Source of the DNA: JABFRG01 sp046351415
GTDB lineage: Bacteria; Myxococcota_A; Polyangia; Polyangiales; Polyangiaceae
Assembly (NCBI GenBank): GCA_046351415.1
Contig: JAXLYO010000005.1
Location: forward strand, 62,001-126,000
Direction of reading: 5' to 3'
Length of the DNA: 64,000 bases
Notes under the pieces: model-generated
What the model was told of the DNA's origin: nothing
Databases searched by the model: none
The model's input: the letters and a program-made list of their open reading frames with translations, nothing else
Shown here: positions 27,042 to 34,744 of the stretch, one piece after another
Numbering within the stretch: position 1 is the stretch's first letter
Layout of the letters: the number at the start of each line of letters is the position of its first letter
Position numbers and translations under genes: made by a program

Positions 27042-28085
27042 ATGGCGCAACCGCAATTTCATGCTAGAAACGCCGACCCCAACATGAGCTCCCCGCACCC
27101 CGGCAACACCGGCGCAGCACAGCAGAACGAAGGCGGGATGCCTTCGCTCCTGGCGGGTGCCTACTTGGACCGAGTCATGGGGGCCCTCGATTCCGCGGCA
27201 CAAATCGCCGAAACGGGAGAGACGTGCACACTTGTACAGCGCGTCACCGCTGAAGAATTCCAGGAGGCGAGCAAAGTCCACCCCGTGGACGTTCGTCGCT
27301 ACCTCGACCGCGTGATGATGGGAACCGACCCTGAAGGGGGCCTCGATGCCCTTCTCGAGGCGGGCGTGCTCGAAGCCATCTTCCCTGAGGTCCATGCCCT
27401 CGTGGGCTTCGGCGATGGGGAGTGGCGTCACAAGGACGTGTGGAAGCATACGAAGCAAGTCGTGAGGCAGGCAGCTCCTCGCATCGAAGTCCGCTGGGGT
27501 GCCTTGTTTCACGACGTCGGCAAGGTGAAGACCCGCACGTTCACGAAGGACGGTAAGGTCCAGTTCTTGGGCCATGCCGAGGTCGGCGCGCGGATGTTCG
27601 ACAAATTGAATCGCCGGCTGCCCCTCTTCGTGCACGAACCCGCGTTGCTGGGCACCGTGCGTTTCCTCGTCCTTCATCACCTGCGCCCGAACCAGTACGA
27701 CCCGGAGTGGACCGACAGCGCCGTACGTCGCTTCGCGCGCGAACTCGGTCTCCACTTGAACGATCTTCTCTGCCTTGCGCGCGCCGACATCACGACGAAG
27801 CGCCCGGAGAAGAAGCGTCGCGGGCTCGATCAGATCGACGAATTGCAGGCGCGCATCACGGCGCTCGCGGCGGAAGACGCCATCAAGCCGCCGCTCCCCA
27901 CCGGCGTCGGCGATGCGCTGATGAAGGCTTTCGCCATTCCGCCTTCACGCCTCATCGGTGACGTGAAGAAGGCCCTCGAGCGCATGATCGAAGCGGGAGA
28001 ACTCGAGCCTCATCAAGAGTCGGAGTACTACGTCGAAGTCGTCGCCAAAGACCGCGCCCGCTTTTTGCCGTCGAAGAGCGGCTGA
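27042..28085 (+). CDS. HD-domain protein resembling the C-terminal half of CCA-adding enzymes
   Basis: 347 aa (ATG at 27042; a second ATG at 27084 is possible). Residues 30-115 resemble the RNA-binding region that follows the catalytic head in tRNA nucleotidyltransferases (GGLDALLEAGVLEAIFPEV). The HD domain then follows: WKHTKQVVRQ, WGALFHDVGKVKTRTF (the HD pair) and LGHAEVGARMFDKL, as in the CCA-enzyme HD insert. The nucleotidyltransferase head (GGxxRD and DxD) is absent, and nothing upstream encodes it. The protein may be a phosphohydrolase derived from such an enzyme, acting on 2',3'-cyclic or phosphorylated RNA ends. This is inference. It is convergent with the next gene. Confidence 0.75.
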   Translation: MAQPQFHARNADPNMSSPHPGNTGAAQQNEGGMPSLLAGAYLDRVMGALDSAAQIAETGETCTLVQRVTAEEFQEASKVHPVDVRRYLDRVMMGTDPEGGLDALLEAGVLEAIFPEVHALVGFGDGEWRHKDVWKHTKQVVRQAAPRIEVRWGALFHDVGKVKTRTFTKDGKVQFLGHAEVGARMFDKLNRRLPLFVHEPALLGTVRFLVLHHLRPNQYDPEWTDSAVRRFARELGLHLNDLLCLARADITTKRPEKKRRGLDQIDELQARITALAAEDAIKPPLPTGVGDALMKAFAIPPSRLIGDVKKALERMIEAGELEPHQESEYYVEVVAKDRARFLPSKSG

Positions 28086-28095
28086 GCACCCCCCG

Positions 28096-28126
28096 TCGGG
28101 GTTCTTCGTCAGGGAAGAACCGACCC
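28096..28126. terminator. Bidirectional terminator between convergent genes
   Basis: A stem of CGGGGTTCTTC (from 28097) and GAAGAACC-GA-CCCCG (to 28126) encloses a 6-base loop. It starts 11 bases after the HD gene stop and overlaps the last codons of the convergent membrane-protein gene (stop at 28109-28111). No long T tract follows on either side, so strength is uncertain. Confidence 0.45.
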
Positions 28127-28465
28127 CGGCGAGATGGCGAAGAACATGAGACACAAGATGATGAGCATCGTCAGCGCGACGAGGCCATAGCTCATACGCG
28201 TCTGAGTGGTGCTCCAACCGTCGCCGAAGAACTTGCCTTTCGACCGCACGCGCAACTTCTTTTGGACGCCCTTCAGGATGTAATCGTCTGGAACGTCTTC
28301 GGCCTTCGGCATCGCGCGCTTCAAGAGGGCGCGCATGGCCTGGCTGTCCTCGAGCTCGTCATCCGGGGGCGGAGGTTCGTCGACGGGGACCTCTGCAGCG
28401 CCGCGTTCCTTGTCGGTCGCGCCTGTCTCGTCTCTCTCGTCTCTCTCGTCTGGCTTCTCGGTCAT
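28109..28465 (-). CDS. Small tail-anchored membrane partner of an ECF sigma factor
   Basis: 118 aa from the ATG at 28465, which overlaps the sigma factor stop by four bases (ATGA). The N-terminal half is highly charged, with Asp/Glu/Arg-rich repeats (PDERDERDETGATDKERG) and a Pro/Asp/Glu stretch. A short helical part (SQAMRALLKRAMPKAEDVPD) follows, then a basic patch and one C-terminal membrane helix (about 95-115: LVALTMLIILCLMFFAI). Topology is N-in with a few residues outside. Coupling and topology suggest it modulates the sigma factor, but there is no zinc anti-sigma motif and direct binding is inferred. Confidence 0.65.
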   Translation of the reverse strand: MTEKPDERDERDETGATDKERGAAEVPVDEPPPPDDELEDSQAMRALLKRAMPKAEDVPDDYILKGVQKKLRVRSKGKFFGDGWSTTQTRMSYGLVALTMLIILCLMFFAISPGSVLP

Positions 28466-29121
28466 GCGATCTTCTCCCCGAGCGCGCGCTCGACGATTTC
28501 TTTCAACTGCCCCCGAGCGCGATGGATGCGACTCTTGACGGTGCCTTCCGCGAGGCCGGTAATTTGGCCGATTTCTTCGTAGCTGAGCTCTTCGACGTCC
28601 CGCAGGACGAGGCATTCTCGAAAGCTCGGCTCGAGCTGCATGATGGCCTGTTGGACGATGTACTCGACCTGCTTGCCCGCCATCATTTCGTCGGGCCGAG
28701 CGACTTCACCGACGTTGGAGCGTTTGGCTTCGCCGAAAGGAACGCGCTCTGCGACGGCCTCGAACTCGTCTTGTGCATCGGTGTGGCGCACGCGCAGATA
28801 CTTGGCGCGGTTCTTACAGAGGTTGACGGCGATGCGATAGATCCACGTCGACAGCTTGGACTCGCCTCGGAAGGTGCCGATGGCTTTGAAGACCTGAAAG
28901 AAGACTTCCTGCGTGAGCTCCTTGGCCTCTTCGCGATTGCCGAGCATACGCGTCATGAGCCCGAGAACGCGACGCTCGTACGTCCGAACCAGTTCGACGA
29001 ACGCGCGCTCGTCGTGCTGAGTGAGACGCAGGATGAGTCCTGCTTCGAGTTCGTCGGACGCGGCCACGGGGCCCCATGGTGCCTCATCTGGATGCACACT
29101 TGCAAAAGGGATCCTTGCCAC
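28462..29121 (-). CDS. RNA polymerase sigma factor, RpoE-like ECF type
   Basis: 219 aa. Region 2: LTQHDERAFVELVRTYERRV, EEAKELTQEVFFQVFKAIG and KLSTWIYRIAVNLCKNR. Region 4: LEPSFRECLVLRDVEELSY, YEEIGQITGLAEGTVKSRI and HRARGQLKEIV. The EVFFQVFKAI/STWIYRIA combination is close to the RpoE (ECF02-like) group. A linker of about 45 residues (HTDAQDEFEAVAERVPFGEA) joins the two. No extra C-terminal domain is present. It is coupled by ATGA to the small tail-anchored protein, and the gene stands alone upstream. Promoters bearing its target sequence could not be searched for here. Confidence 0.9.
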   Translation of the reverse strand: MARIPFASVHPDEAPWGPVAASDELEAGLILRLTQHDERAFVELVRTYERRVLGLMTRMLGNREEAKELTQEVFFQVFKAIGTFRGESKLSTWIYRIAVNLCKNRAKYLRVRHTDAQDEFEAVAERVPFGEAKRSNVGEVARPDEMMAGKQVEYIVQQAIMQLEPSFRECLVLRDVEELSYEEIGQITGLAEGTVKSRIHRARGQLKEIVERALGEKIA

Positions 29122-29261
29122 GCTGCAAAGCGTTGCGACACGAACCTCGCGCGCAAAGTTCCCGCAACGGCACGCTTTGGCGAAACCGAGCCTAAATGTC
29201 GTTCATTCTCGAAGAAAAACAGGCGCCCGGGACAACGGCCGCCGAGCAACCTCGTCCTGCT

Positions 29262-29792
29262 TCAGAACAGCTCGACGCCGAGCGCTTCGAGTTCGAGTTT
29301 GGCGAGAGGCTTGCCGTTTTGCTTCTCGGCCTCCGCTTTGCAGTGGTCCTTCCCGTCCCCGGAGCAGTTGGCCACGGGCTTGGCTTCAGCTTCGCTGCTG
29401 TCGACGAGCTTCGCGTAGACGCGCGCCTTTTTACCCTTCGAGTCTTTCGGGACCATGAAGGCGTGACCGGCCATGCGAATGAAGGCTTCGCCGCTTTCGT
29501 CGGAGAGCGTCATCCAACACCCCATGTGCTGACACACGGAGCCCACCGTACCGCTCGTGACGATGGTCTTGCCGAGGTACTCTTTCGGTGTGCGCGCCAC
29601 CGCAGAAAGCGCCACCTCGGTGGCCTCCTTCGGAGTGGGTTGCCCGAGCTTCTGAGATGTCATTGCGGGCTTTGCGATGGTGGGCGCTGGCTCGGCGGAG
29701 GCTTTCTCGTGGGGCCCCGTATTGCAGGCGAAAATGCCGAGTCCAAGGACGAACGCGAAGGCGATGCCGAGAGATTCGCGGGAGAGCTTCAT
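29262..29792 (-). CDS. DUF4920-type lipoprotein
   Basis: 176 aa from the ATG at 29792; the frame extends to 29924 without a better start. The lipoprotein signal is GIAFAFVLGLGIFACNTG (Cys near 22). A Pro/Ala/Lys linker is followed by a DUF4920-like OB-fold: LGKTIVTSGTVGSVCQHMG with the conserved C-x-x-x-G-C-W pair (CQHMGCWMTL), then EAFIRMAGHAFMVPKDSKGK and KARVYAKLV. The paired Cys suggests metal or redox function outside the cytoplasm; the family's role is not established. Its start faces sppA across 137 bases. Confidence 0.75.
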   Translation of the reverse strand: MKLSRESLGIAFAFVLGLGIFACNTGPHEKASAEPAPTIAKPAMTSQKLGQPTPKEATEVALSAVARTPKEYLGKTIVTSGTVGSVCQHMGCWMTLSDESGEAFIRMAGHAFMVPKDSKGKKARVYAKLVDSSEAEAKPVANCSGDGKDHCKAEAEKQNGKPLAKLELEALGVELF

Positions 29793-29929
29793 CGAAATAC
29801 CTGCGCGAAAGCTTAGCACAACAAGGAAAAAGGGCGGACGCGGGCGTTCAGAGAACGTCCTTCGCGACATGATTTCATGCCCGAACTGGGCGAGCGCGAA
29901 ATCCGTGCTTACACTTGCAGGCACCCCAC

Positions 29930-31615
29930 ATGGCTTTTCTCTTTCGGCTCATCTGGAGCGTCCTCTCCCTTCCCTTCCGACTCCTCAAAAAGATTCGGTT
30001 TTTGCCGTCTCGCGCCTACGTGGAAGTGACGCTCGATGGGGCTGTGAGTGACCTGCCGACGCGCCAGACACTGATGGACCTGCTGCGTCCCCGGCCGCGC
30101 GCCTCTCTCTCGGCGCTCTTCGATCTAACCCAGGAAGTCGCACAAGACCGCGCGCTCACGGGCCTCGTGCTCGTCGTGAAGAACCCGCTATGGGGCCTCG
30201 CTCAGGCCGAATCCGCTGCGGCCATGCTGCGGAAGCTCAAGAGCGCTGGCAAGGAAGTCATTGTCCACTTGCCGTTCGGGGGTGACAGCAAATCGGCGCT
30301 CCTCGCCGGTGAAGCGACGCAAGTCTTTCTCGGCCCCGAGGCACTCTATGCCCCGCTCGGTGTAAGGCTACGCAGGCGCTATTTCGGCGAAGCTCTTCGT
30401 CGCGCGGGTCTGCAACCAGAGGTCTACGCGAAGGGCCGCTACAAGAGCGCCGGAGACATGATCCAGCGCGAATCGATGAGCGACGACGACCACGAACAAC
30501 TCGGTCGCATTCTCGACGCCACGTACGAGAGCCTCTCCAAAGCACTCGCCAAGCGCGAAGGCGTGCTGACAGTCGAGCGAGCCGCAGAGGTCATCGACCA
30601 GGCGCCCTATCACGGTGAAAAGGCCAAGGAAGCACGCCTCGTCGACGAAATCGCCTACGACGACGAGCTGCAAAGCAAGCTCGGCGCGGACGGAAAAGAC
30701 GCTGCTTTCATTCCGGCGCAGGCGTATCTCGCGAGGCACCGCGCGCGTCTCATGCCGAAGCTTTCGGCTGCACGCATTGCCATCGTTCCTTTGCACGGCG
30801 CCATCACGTCGGGCATGCCCAATGGGCGCGGCGCAACCGACGAAGGCCTCGCAAGGCTCCTTCGCATCGCGCGCAAAGACCCGCGCGTGGCCGCGGTCGT
30901 TCTTCATATCGACTCGCCTGGCGGTAGCGCCCTTGCCTCGGACCGCATGCACCGAGAGATTGTGCGCACCGTGAAGGAGAAGCCCGTCGTCGCCTGCATG
31001 GGCAACGTCGCCGCGAGCGGCGGCTACTACGCGGCTGCAGCATGCCAAGAGATCTTCGCGAGCCCCCTCACCCTCACGGGCTCCATCGGCGTCGTCACGG
31101 CGCGCATGGTCGTAGACCCCCTCTTGGCGCGGTTCGGCGTTCACGCCGATGGCATCCAGCGCGGGGCCAACGCCGGTCTCATGGACCCATTCTCCCCGCT
31201 CTCGGATGAAGAAAAGGTCGCGCTCGATCGCGAGCTCGACGCGGTCTACGACGGCTTCGTTCGCGTCGTCGCCAAGGGGCGCAAGCTCGGCGAAGAGCGC
31301 GTCCGCGAGCTCGCCGAAGGTCGCGTGTGGACCGGTGCAGATGCGTACGATCGAGGCCTCGTCGATCACCTCGGAGGCCTCACCGACGCCATCGACCGCG
31401 CCCGAGAGCTGGCGAACAGCCCGAAGGCAGAGCCCGTGGTTGTCCACGCGAACAGGCTCCAATCCATGTTCGACCCCTCCGCGGCCGCCCACATGGCGCT
31501 CGTGAGCTCGCTAGGTTTGCCTGCGGGCCTCACGGCATCCGTGCAAAGTACACTTATGCCCCTCAGCTTGCTGAGAGAGCCCGTGCTCCTCTGGTCGAAT
31601 ATCGAGGTGGAGTAA
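29930..31615 (+). CDS. sppA: Signal peptide peptidase SppA, long (two-domain) type
   Basis: 561 aa from the ATG at 29930 (MAFLFRLIWSVL is the membrane anchor). It has the two tandem S49 domains of E. coli-type SppA. The catalytic Lys lies in the first domain (GRYKSAGDMIQRESMSDDD, near 172) and the nucleophilic Ser in the second (CMGNVAASGGYYAAAACQ, near 364). VVLHIDSPGGSALASD precedes it, and SIGVVTARMVVDPLLARFG follows. The enzyme would degrade cleaved signal peptides in the inner membrane. Its last codons (IEVE and stop) lie inside sequence shared with the repeat at 33186, so the repeat begins at the very end of this gene. Confidence 0.92.
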   Translation: MAFLFRLIWSVLSLPFRLLKKIRFLPSRAYVEVTLDGAVSDLPTRQTLMDLLRPRPRASLSALFDLTQEVAQDRALTGLVLVVKNPLWGLAQAESAAAMLRKLKSAGKEVIVHLPFGGDSKSALLAGEATQVFLGPEALYAPLGVRLRRRYFGEALRRAGLQPEVYAKGRYKSAGDMIQRESMSDDDHEQLGRILDATYESLSKALAKREGVLTVERAAEVIDQAPYHGEKAKEARLVDEIAYDDELQSKLGADGKDAAFIPAQAYLARHRARLMPKLSAARIAIVPLHGAITSGMPNGRGATDEGLARLLRIARKDPRVAAVVLHIDSPGGSALASDRMHREIVRTVKEKPVVACMGNVAASGGYYAAAACQEIFASPLTLTGSIGVVTARMVVDPLLARFGVHADGIQRGANAGLMDPFSPLSDEEKVALDRELDAVYDGFVRVVAKGRKLGEERVRELAEGRVWTGADAYDRGLVDHLGGLTDAIDRARELANSPKAEPVVVHANRLQSMFDPSAAAHMALVSSLGLPAGLTASVQSTLMPLSLLREPVLLWSNIEVE

Positions 31616-31792
31616 CGACGCTTCCGCTCGCGAGGGCGTGGGAAGCCAACGCGACCACCTGGGGTTGCCTCACGCGGGAGCTCGGAAGACTACCGCGCGG
31701 ACCGGGGGTTGCCTCACGTGGGGGCATAGGGAGAGCACCGCGAGGACCGGGGGTTGCCTCACGTGGCGGCATGGGAGGAGCACCCGCGAGGA
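31601..31792 (+). repeat. Iterated 44-46 bp units ahead of repeat element copy A
   Basis: Starting at the sppA stop (TCGAGGTGGAGTAAC), the motif CCGGGGGTTGCCTC occurs at 31702 and 31747, with a degenerate first copy (CCTGGGGTTGCCTC) at 31658. The next copy at 31793 is the left end of the inverted-repeat element. Spacing is 44, 45 and 46 bases. Each unit continues with CACG and GC-rich sequence containing GCATGGGAG or a variant. Copy B at 33186 has the same layout with one unit fewer. This explains most of the 471-base gap between sppA and the lipoprotein at 32087; the rest (31908-32086) is homologous flank to about 31990 and then nothing recognisable. Confidence 0.85.
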
Positions 31793-31907
31793 CCGGGGGT
31801 TGCCTCTTCCGCTTCGCCGATCGGGGTCCTGCGCGGGGCGTTTGCCCACCTTTCGTTTGGAGTAGAGGCGAGCGTTGACGTGGCCTTCGCTCCAGAGGCA
31901 CCCCCGG
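31793..31907 (+). repeat. 115-bp element with terminal inverted repeats, copy A
   Basis: Bounded by CCGGGGGTTGCCTC (31793-31806) and its near-complement GAGGCACCCCCGG (31895-31907), one base bulged. The interior holds smaller dyads such as GGGCG-TTT-GCCC and GAGCG/CGCTC. It matches copy B at 114 of 115 positions. The short ORFs through it are not conserved in copy C because of a 1-base insertion, so it is probably not coding. It could be a MITE-like mobile remnant or a structured RNA in the sppA 3' region. Confidence 0.85.
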
Positions 31908-32086
31908 CTCCTTTCGCTCTGCTTCTTGCGGCGAAGTTTCGGCGGCGATAGAGTGTGGGTTCGGGGCTTGCTCGCAGATGCTCGTTCGGAGGTGCGGGGC
32001 GTTTTGCGGCGCGACGTCGTGCCCCTGACGCGACCTGAAGGCGCGAGCGCGTGCGCCGCCACAAGAGTGACTAGTCGTGCTAGTTC

Positions 32087-32932
32087 TCAGTACTGGATCG
32101 GTACGGTCTTACTGAGCGCCACGTTGACGTCACGACCAGATACAATCGTCGCGCGGATGGGAGCATGTGGCTCGATCCAGAAGGGGCCCGCTACCGAGAG
32201 GGACTGGAGCTGCCCCGCCGTCACTGGGTTTCCTAGAATCGGCGCTGTCATGATCTTTCCCGACGCGCTTTCGCCACGAAAGGCGAACTCGTCGCATCGG
32301 TAGCCCTTTGCATTGGGTGACGACGCATACATCTGAGCCACGAAGATCAACTTGCGCCACGGTCCCTGTTGCGGCCCGTCCGCGGACTGCGCCGCCGACA
32401 GCAGGTCGACGCGCGGGCTCGAGAGCGTGAGGAAACGGTTTTCGCTTCGTCCCACCACCTTGCCTGACCTTCGGGACTGAATGATCCGGAACACGAGCTC
32501 GTGCCCCTCGAGTTCGTCGAGGTCACCGAGGGCCGCGTCCAGATTGAGCTCGGCATCCGGACGGTCGAGGTCGCGCAAGATTCCTGCCTTCGGAATTTCA
32601 TAGGTCTTGATCGTCTTCTTCCACTTGGTCGTGAGATCCTCGACTTCGAGCGCTGCAATGTTCGCGAAGAGCGCTTCGCCCTGAACGTTCGGGCGGAGGC
32701 GCAACGTGCGTGACGGGCACGCGCTTCCGGACTTGTCGAGAACGGCATTGTCGCCGATGACAATATCGAGCGTAGGTTGTCGGCTCTCTTTCAGCTCCGA
32801 TGCGCTGGTATCCGAGGTAGCCTCTTCCCCGTCCCCGGCGAACTCCGTCGCGTCTCCAGCGCAGCCGGCGCCGAAAGTGGCGAGAGAAAAAAGGAGCGCG
32901 ACGACGGAGGCATTCGGTGTGAGCTTGCTCAT
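32087..32932 (-). CDS. Lipoprotein of unknown function between repeat copies A and B
   Basis: 281 aa from the ATG at 32932; the frame runs on to 33052 but without a signal peptide. The lipobox is in SVVALLFSLATFGAGCAGD (Cys near 24). An acidic Ser/Glu linker (about 30-50) follows, then a mixed alpha/beta body with no recognised domain: SRTLRLRPNVQGEALFANIA, TKWKKTIKTYEIPKAGIL and ELEGHELVFRIIQSRRSGK. A late segment reads PWRKLIFVAQMYASSP. The ending (GRDVNVALSKTVPIQY) looks beta-rich. The gene is bracketed by two direct copies of the inverted-repeat element, so homologous recombination could delete it. Confidence 0.65.
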   Translation of the reverse strand: MSKLTPNASVVALLFSLATFGAGCAGDATEFAGDGEEATSDTSASELKESRQPTLDIVIGDNAVLDKSGSACPSRTLRLRPNVQGEALFANIAALEVEDLTTKWKKTIKTYEIPKAGILRDLDRPDAELNLDAALGDLDELEGHELVFRIIQSRRSGKVVGRSENRFLTLSSPRVDLLSAAQSADGPQQGPWRKLIFVAQMYASSPNAKGYRCDEFAFRGESASGKIMTAPILGNPVTAGQLQSLSVAGPFWIEPHAPIRATIVSGRDVNVALSKTVPIQY

Positions 32933-33185
32933 CACGTCGAGAACTGCAACCGCCACGCCAGCGATGAAGTCGATACCGCCCTGAGTGACACAATGTCTAT
33001 TCTCGACTTGGAATTCACCCTCTTGGGCTGAGAAAAACCACAAGAGACTCACCTACATCCGATTACGTCGCCCCCGGATCTTCGCGTAGATCTCTGGATA
33101 GCGTGATGCTCAGCGGAGTGCGTGGGCGCTTGCTCAGACACCGTGGAACCGCAGTCCCTGAGCGGTTCTACGGAGGCACGAGACC

Positions 33186-33305
33186 GTCGAAGTGGAGTAA
33201 CTTCGCTCGCGAGGACCGGGGGTTGCCTCACGCGGGAGCTCGGAAGACTACCGCGCGGACCGGGGGTTGCCTCACGTGGCGGCATGGGAGGAGCCCCCGC
33301 GAGGA
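33186..33305 (+). repeat. Iterated 44-46 bp units ahead of repeat element copy B
   Basis: Begins TCGAAGTGGAGTAAC, the same sequence that ends sppA before copy A, then TTCGCTCGCGAGG. The CCGGGGGTTGCCTC motif occurs at 33216 and 33260, with the third copy (33306) forming the left end of the element; spacing is 44 and 46 bases. The gap from 32933 to 33644 holds this array, element B (33306-33420) and homologous flank to about 33510. In the first 250 bases, upstream of the lipoprotein start, I see nothing recognisable. Confidence 0.85.
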
Positions 33306-33420
33306 CCGGGGGTTGCCTCTTCCGCTTCGCCGATCGGGGTGCTGCGCGGGGCGTTTGCCCACCTTTCGTTTGGAGTAGAGGCGAGCGTTGACGTGGCCTT
33401 CGCTCCAGAGGCACCCCCGG
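33306..33420 (+). repeat. 115-bp element with terminal inverted repeats, copy B
   Basis: Same orientation as copy A, with ends CCGGGGGTTGCCTC (33306-33319) and GAGGCACCCCCGG (33408-33420). It differs from copy A at one position in the interior. The flank after the right end stays similar to copy A for about 80 bases (CTCGTTCG and GCGGGGCTTGCTCG are shared). It lies 3' of, and antisense to, the lipoprotein gene ending at 33645. Confidence 0.85.
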
Positions 33421-33644
33421 CTCCGTTCGCTCGGCTCCTGTCGGCGGATTTTCGGCGGCGGTAGGGTGAGGGCGCGGGGCTTGCTCGTAGATACTCGTTC
33501 GCGTGGGGCGCGGGGCTCTTGAGGAAGAGAGGGCGGCGCGTTCCGTTCGGCGTGGCCGGCGGGGGCATCACGTGGCGGCATGGGAGGAGCACCCACACGG
33601 ACCGCGGGCACCATCGACACGCCGTTATGCGGGTAACGAAGCGG

Positions 33645-34415
33645 CTACCCGCCGTTTACACTGCGACGCTTCGATTGCTTCTCGTTGGCTTCGACATAGC
33701 CCTTGCCATCGAAGTGCCATTCGACATCACAGGAGCCGAACTTCTCGCAGCGAGTGCTCGAGGCGAAGTCGCGAAGACCATGGTGCGACGTCGACAGGGC
33801 TCGCACTTCTTCGAAGGCCGAAAGCGCGCCGATTGGAATCACGCACTTCCCTTTGTCGAGCAGGAGAAGGACATCGTACGCGTCCGTCGATGCCCCTAGG
33901 ATGACGAACTTGTCGATTTTCCCGTCACGATCGACGTCGACCGACGGCGTCTTCACCGGGGTCTTGAGGAAGAGCGGGTTCTTTCCCTTCTCGTCGTCCA
34001 CGCGCAACTTGAGATAGCCCGCAGTCGCGAGGCACGGCTTGCGAGGCGTTTCGCCTGGACCGAGGGGCAACTCGACGTGCTCGACGACGAGCGCCTTCAG
34101 TCTTTCGTCTGAGAGGTCACCGACCACCGGATCGATTGCCCCCGCTGCTTCGACGGATGCTTTGGCGGGTTCGTCGGTGCTTGGCGCGAATTGGGCGGTC
34201 AAAGCAGTGGCTGTCGCCGCAGGGGCTGCCGCGATCACGGAAGGCTTGGCCGTCGAGAAAGTAGGAACAGCGGTCGATACCAGCGCGGGGGCTACGGCGT
34301 ACGCGCTCGGCCCAGAAGCAGGCTCAGCGTTCGCCCCGCAGCCGAGCGCCGCCATCAGTAGAACATTTCGACCGTTTCTTCGAATCGCGACCCGCACGCG
34401 CGCGAGCATACACAC
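33645..34415 (-). CDS. Lipoprotein with Asp-rich Ca-binding-like loop
   Basis: 256 aa. A basic N-terminus (MCMLARVRVAIRRNGRN) and the short hydrophobic VLLMAALGCG lipobox (Cys near 26) are followed by a long Ala/Ser/Thr/Pro linker to about residue 90. The body has SDERLKALVVEHVELPLG, a segment TPSVDVDRDGKIDKFVILG, whose D-x-D-x-D-G-x-I-D pattern matches EF-hand or dockerin/FG-GAP calcium loops, and CEKFGSCDVEWHFDGKGYVE near the end. Two Cys pairs may form disulfides. Function unknown; surface or periplasmic. It sits between repeat copies B and C, which are in opposite orientation. Confidence 0.65.
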   Translation of the reverse strand: MCMLARVRVAIRRNGRNVLLMAALGCGANAEPASGPSAYAVAPALVSTAVPTFSTAKPSVIAAAPAATATALTAQFAPSTDEPAKASVEAAGAIDPVVGDLSDERLKALVVEHVELPLGPGETPRKPCLATAGYLKLRVDDEKGKNPLFLKTPVKTPSVDVDRDGKIDKFVILGASTDAYDVLLLLDKGKCVIPIGALSAFEEVRALSTSHHGLRDFASSTRCEKFGSCDVEWHFDGKGYVEANEKQSKRRSVNGG

Positions 34416-34537
34416 CTACCCGCCACTCGCAACGCGACGCGAGAGCCCAAGGGCCCAGCGCCTCCGAACGAGTGTCCGCGAGTGAACCACCACGAACTCG
34501 CCCGAAAAATCCGCCGACAGACGCAGAGCGAAAGGAG

Positions 34538-34653
34538 CCGGGGGTGCCTCTGCAGCGAAGGCCACGTCAACGCTCGCCGCTACTCCAAACGAAAGGCGGC
34601 CAAACGCCCCGCGAAAGCACCCCAATCGGCGAAGCGGAAGAGGTAACCCCCGG
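34538..34653 (-). repeat. 116-bp element with terminal inverted repeats, copy C (inverted)
   Basis: On the minus strand the ends are CCGGGGGTTACCTC (34653 to 34640) and GAGGCACCCCCGG (34550 to 34538). The right end is identical to copies A and B; the left end has one change. The interior differs from copy B at about ten positions, including a 1-base insertion. Homologous flank continues to about 34450. There is no iterated array ahead of it, only one related GCGCGGACCG segment near 34700. It fills most of the 329-base gap between 34415 and 34745, just 3' of the FHA gene on the same strand. Confidence 0.82.
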
Positions 34654-34744
34654 TCCTAGCGGTGGTTTCCCACACACTCACGTTCGGTCCGCGCGGGTGC
34701 TTCCCCACACCGACCGAGCGGCTCCCCCAACGACGACCGAATCG

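Noticed and set aside
31658..31806. Repeat array as a CRISPR locus
   Set aside because: Units are contiguous and similar throughout, without unique spacers of constant length, and no cas gene is present.
31754..31951. Short protein shared by repeat copies A and B
   Set aside because: The frame breaks in copy C because of a 1-base insertion, and the differences do not look synonymous, so the repeat is treated as non-coding.
31793..34653. Elements as integron attC sites
   Set aside because: The ends lack the RYYYAAC/GTTRRRY core and no integrase is seen.
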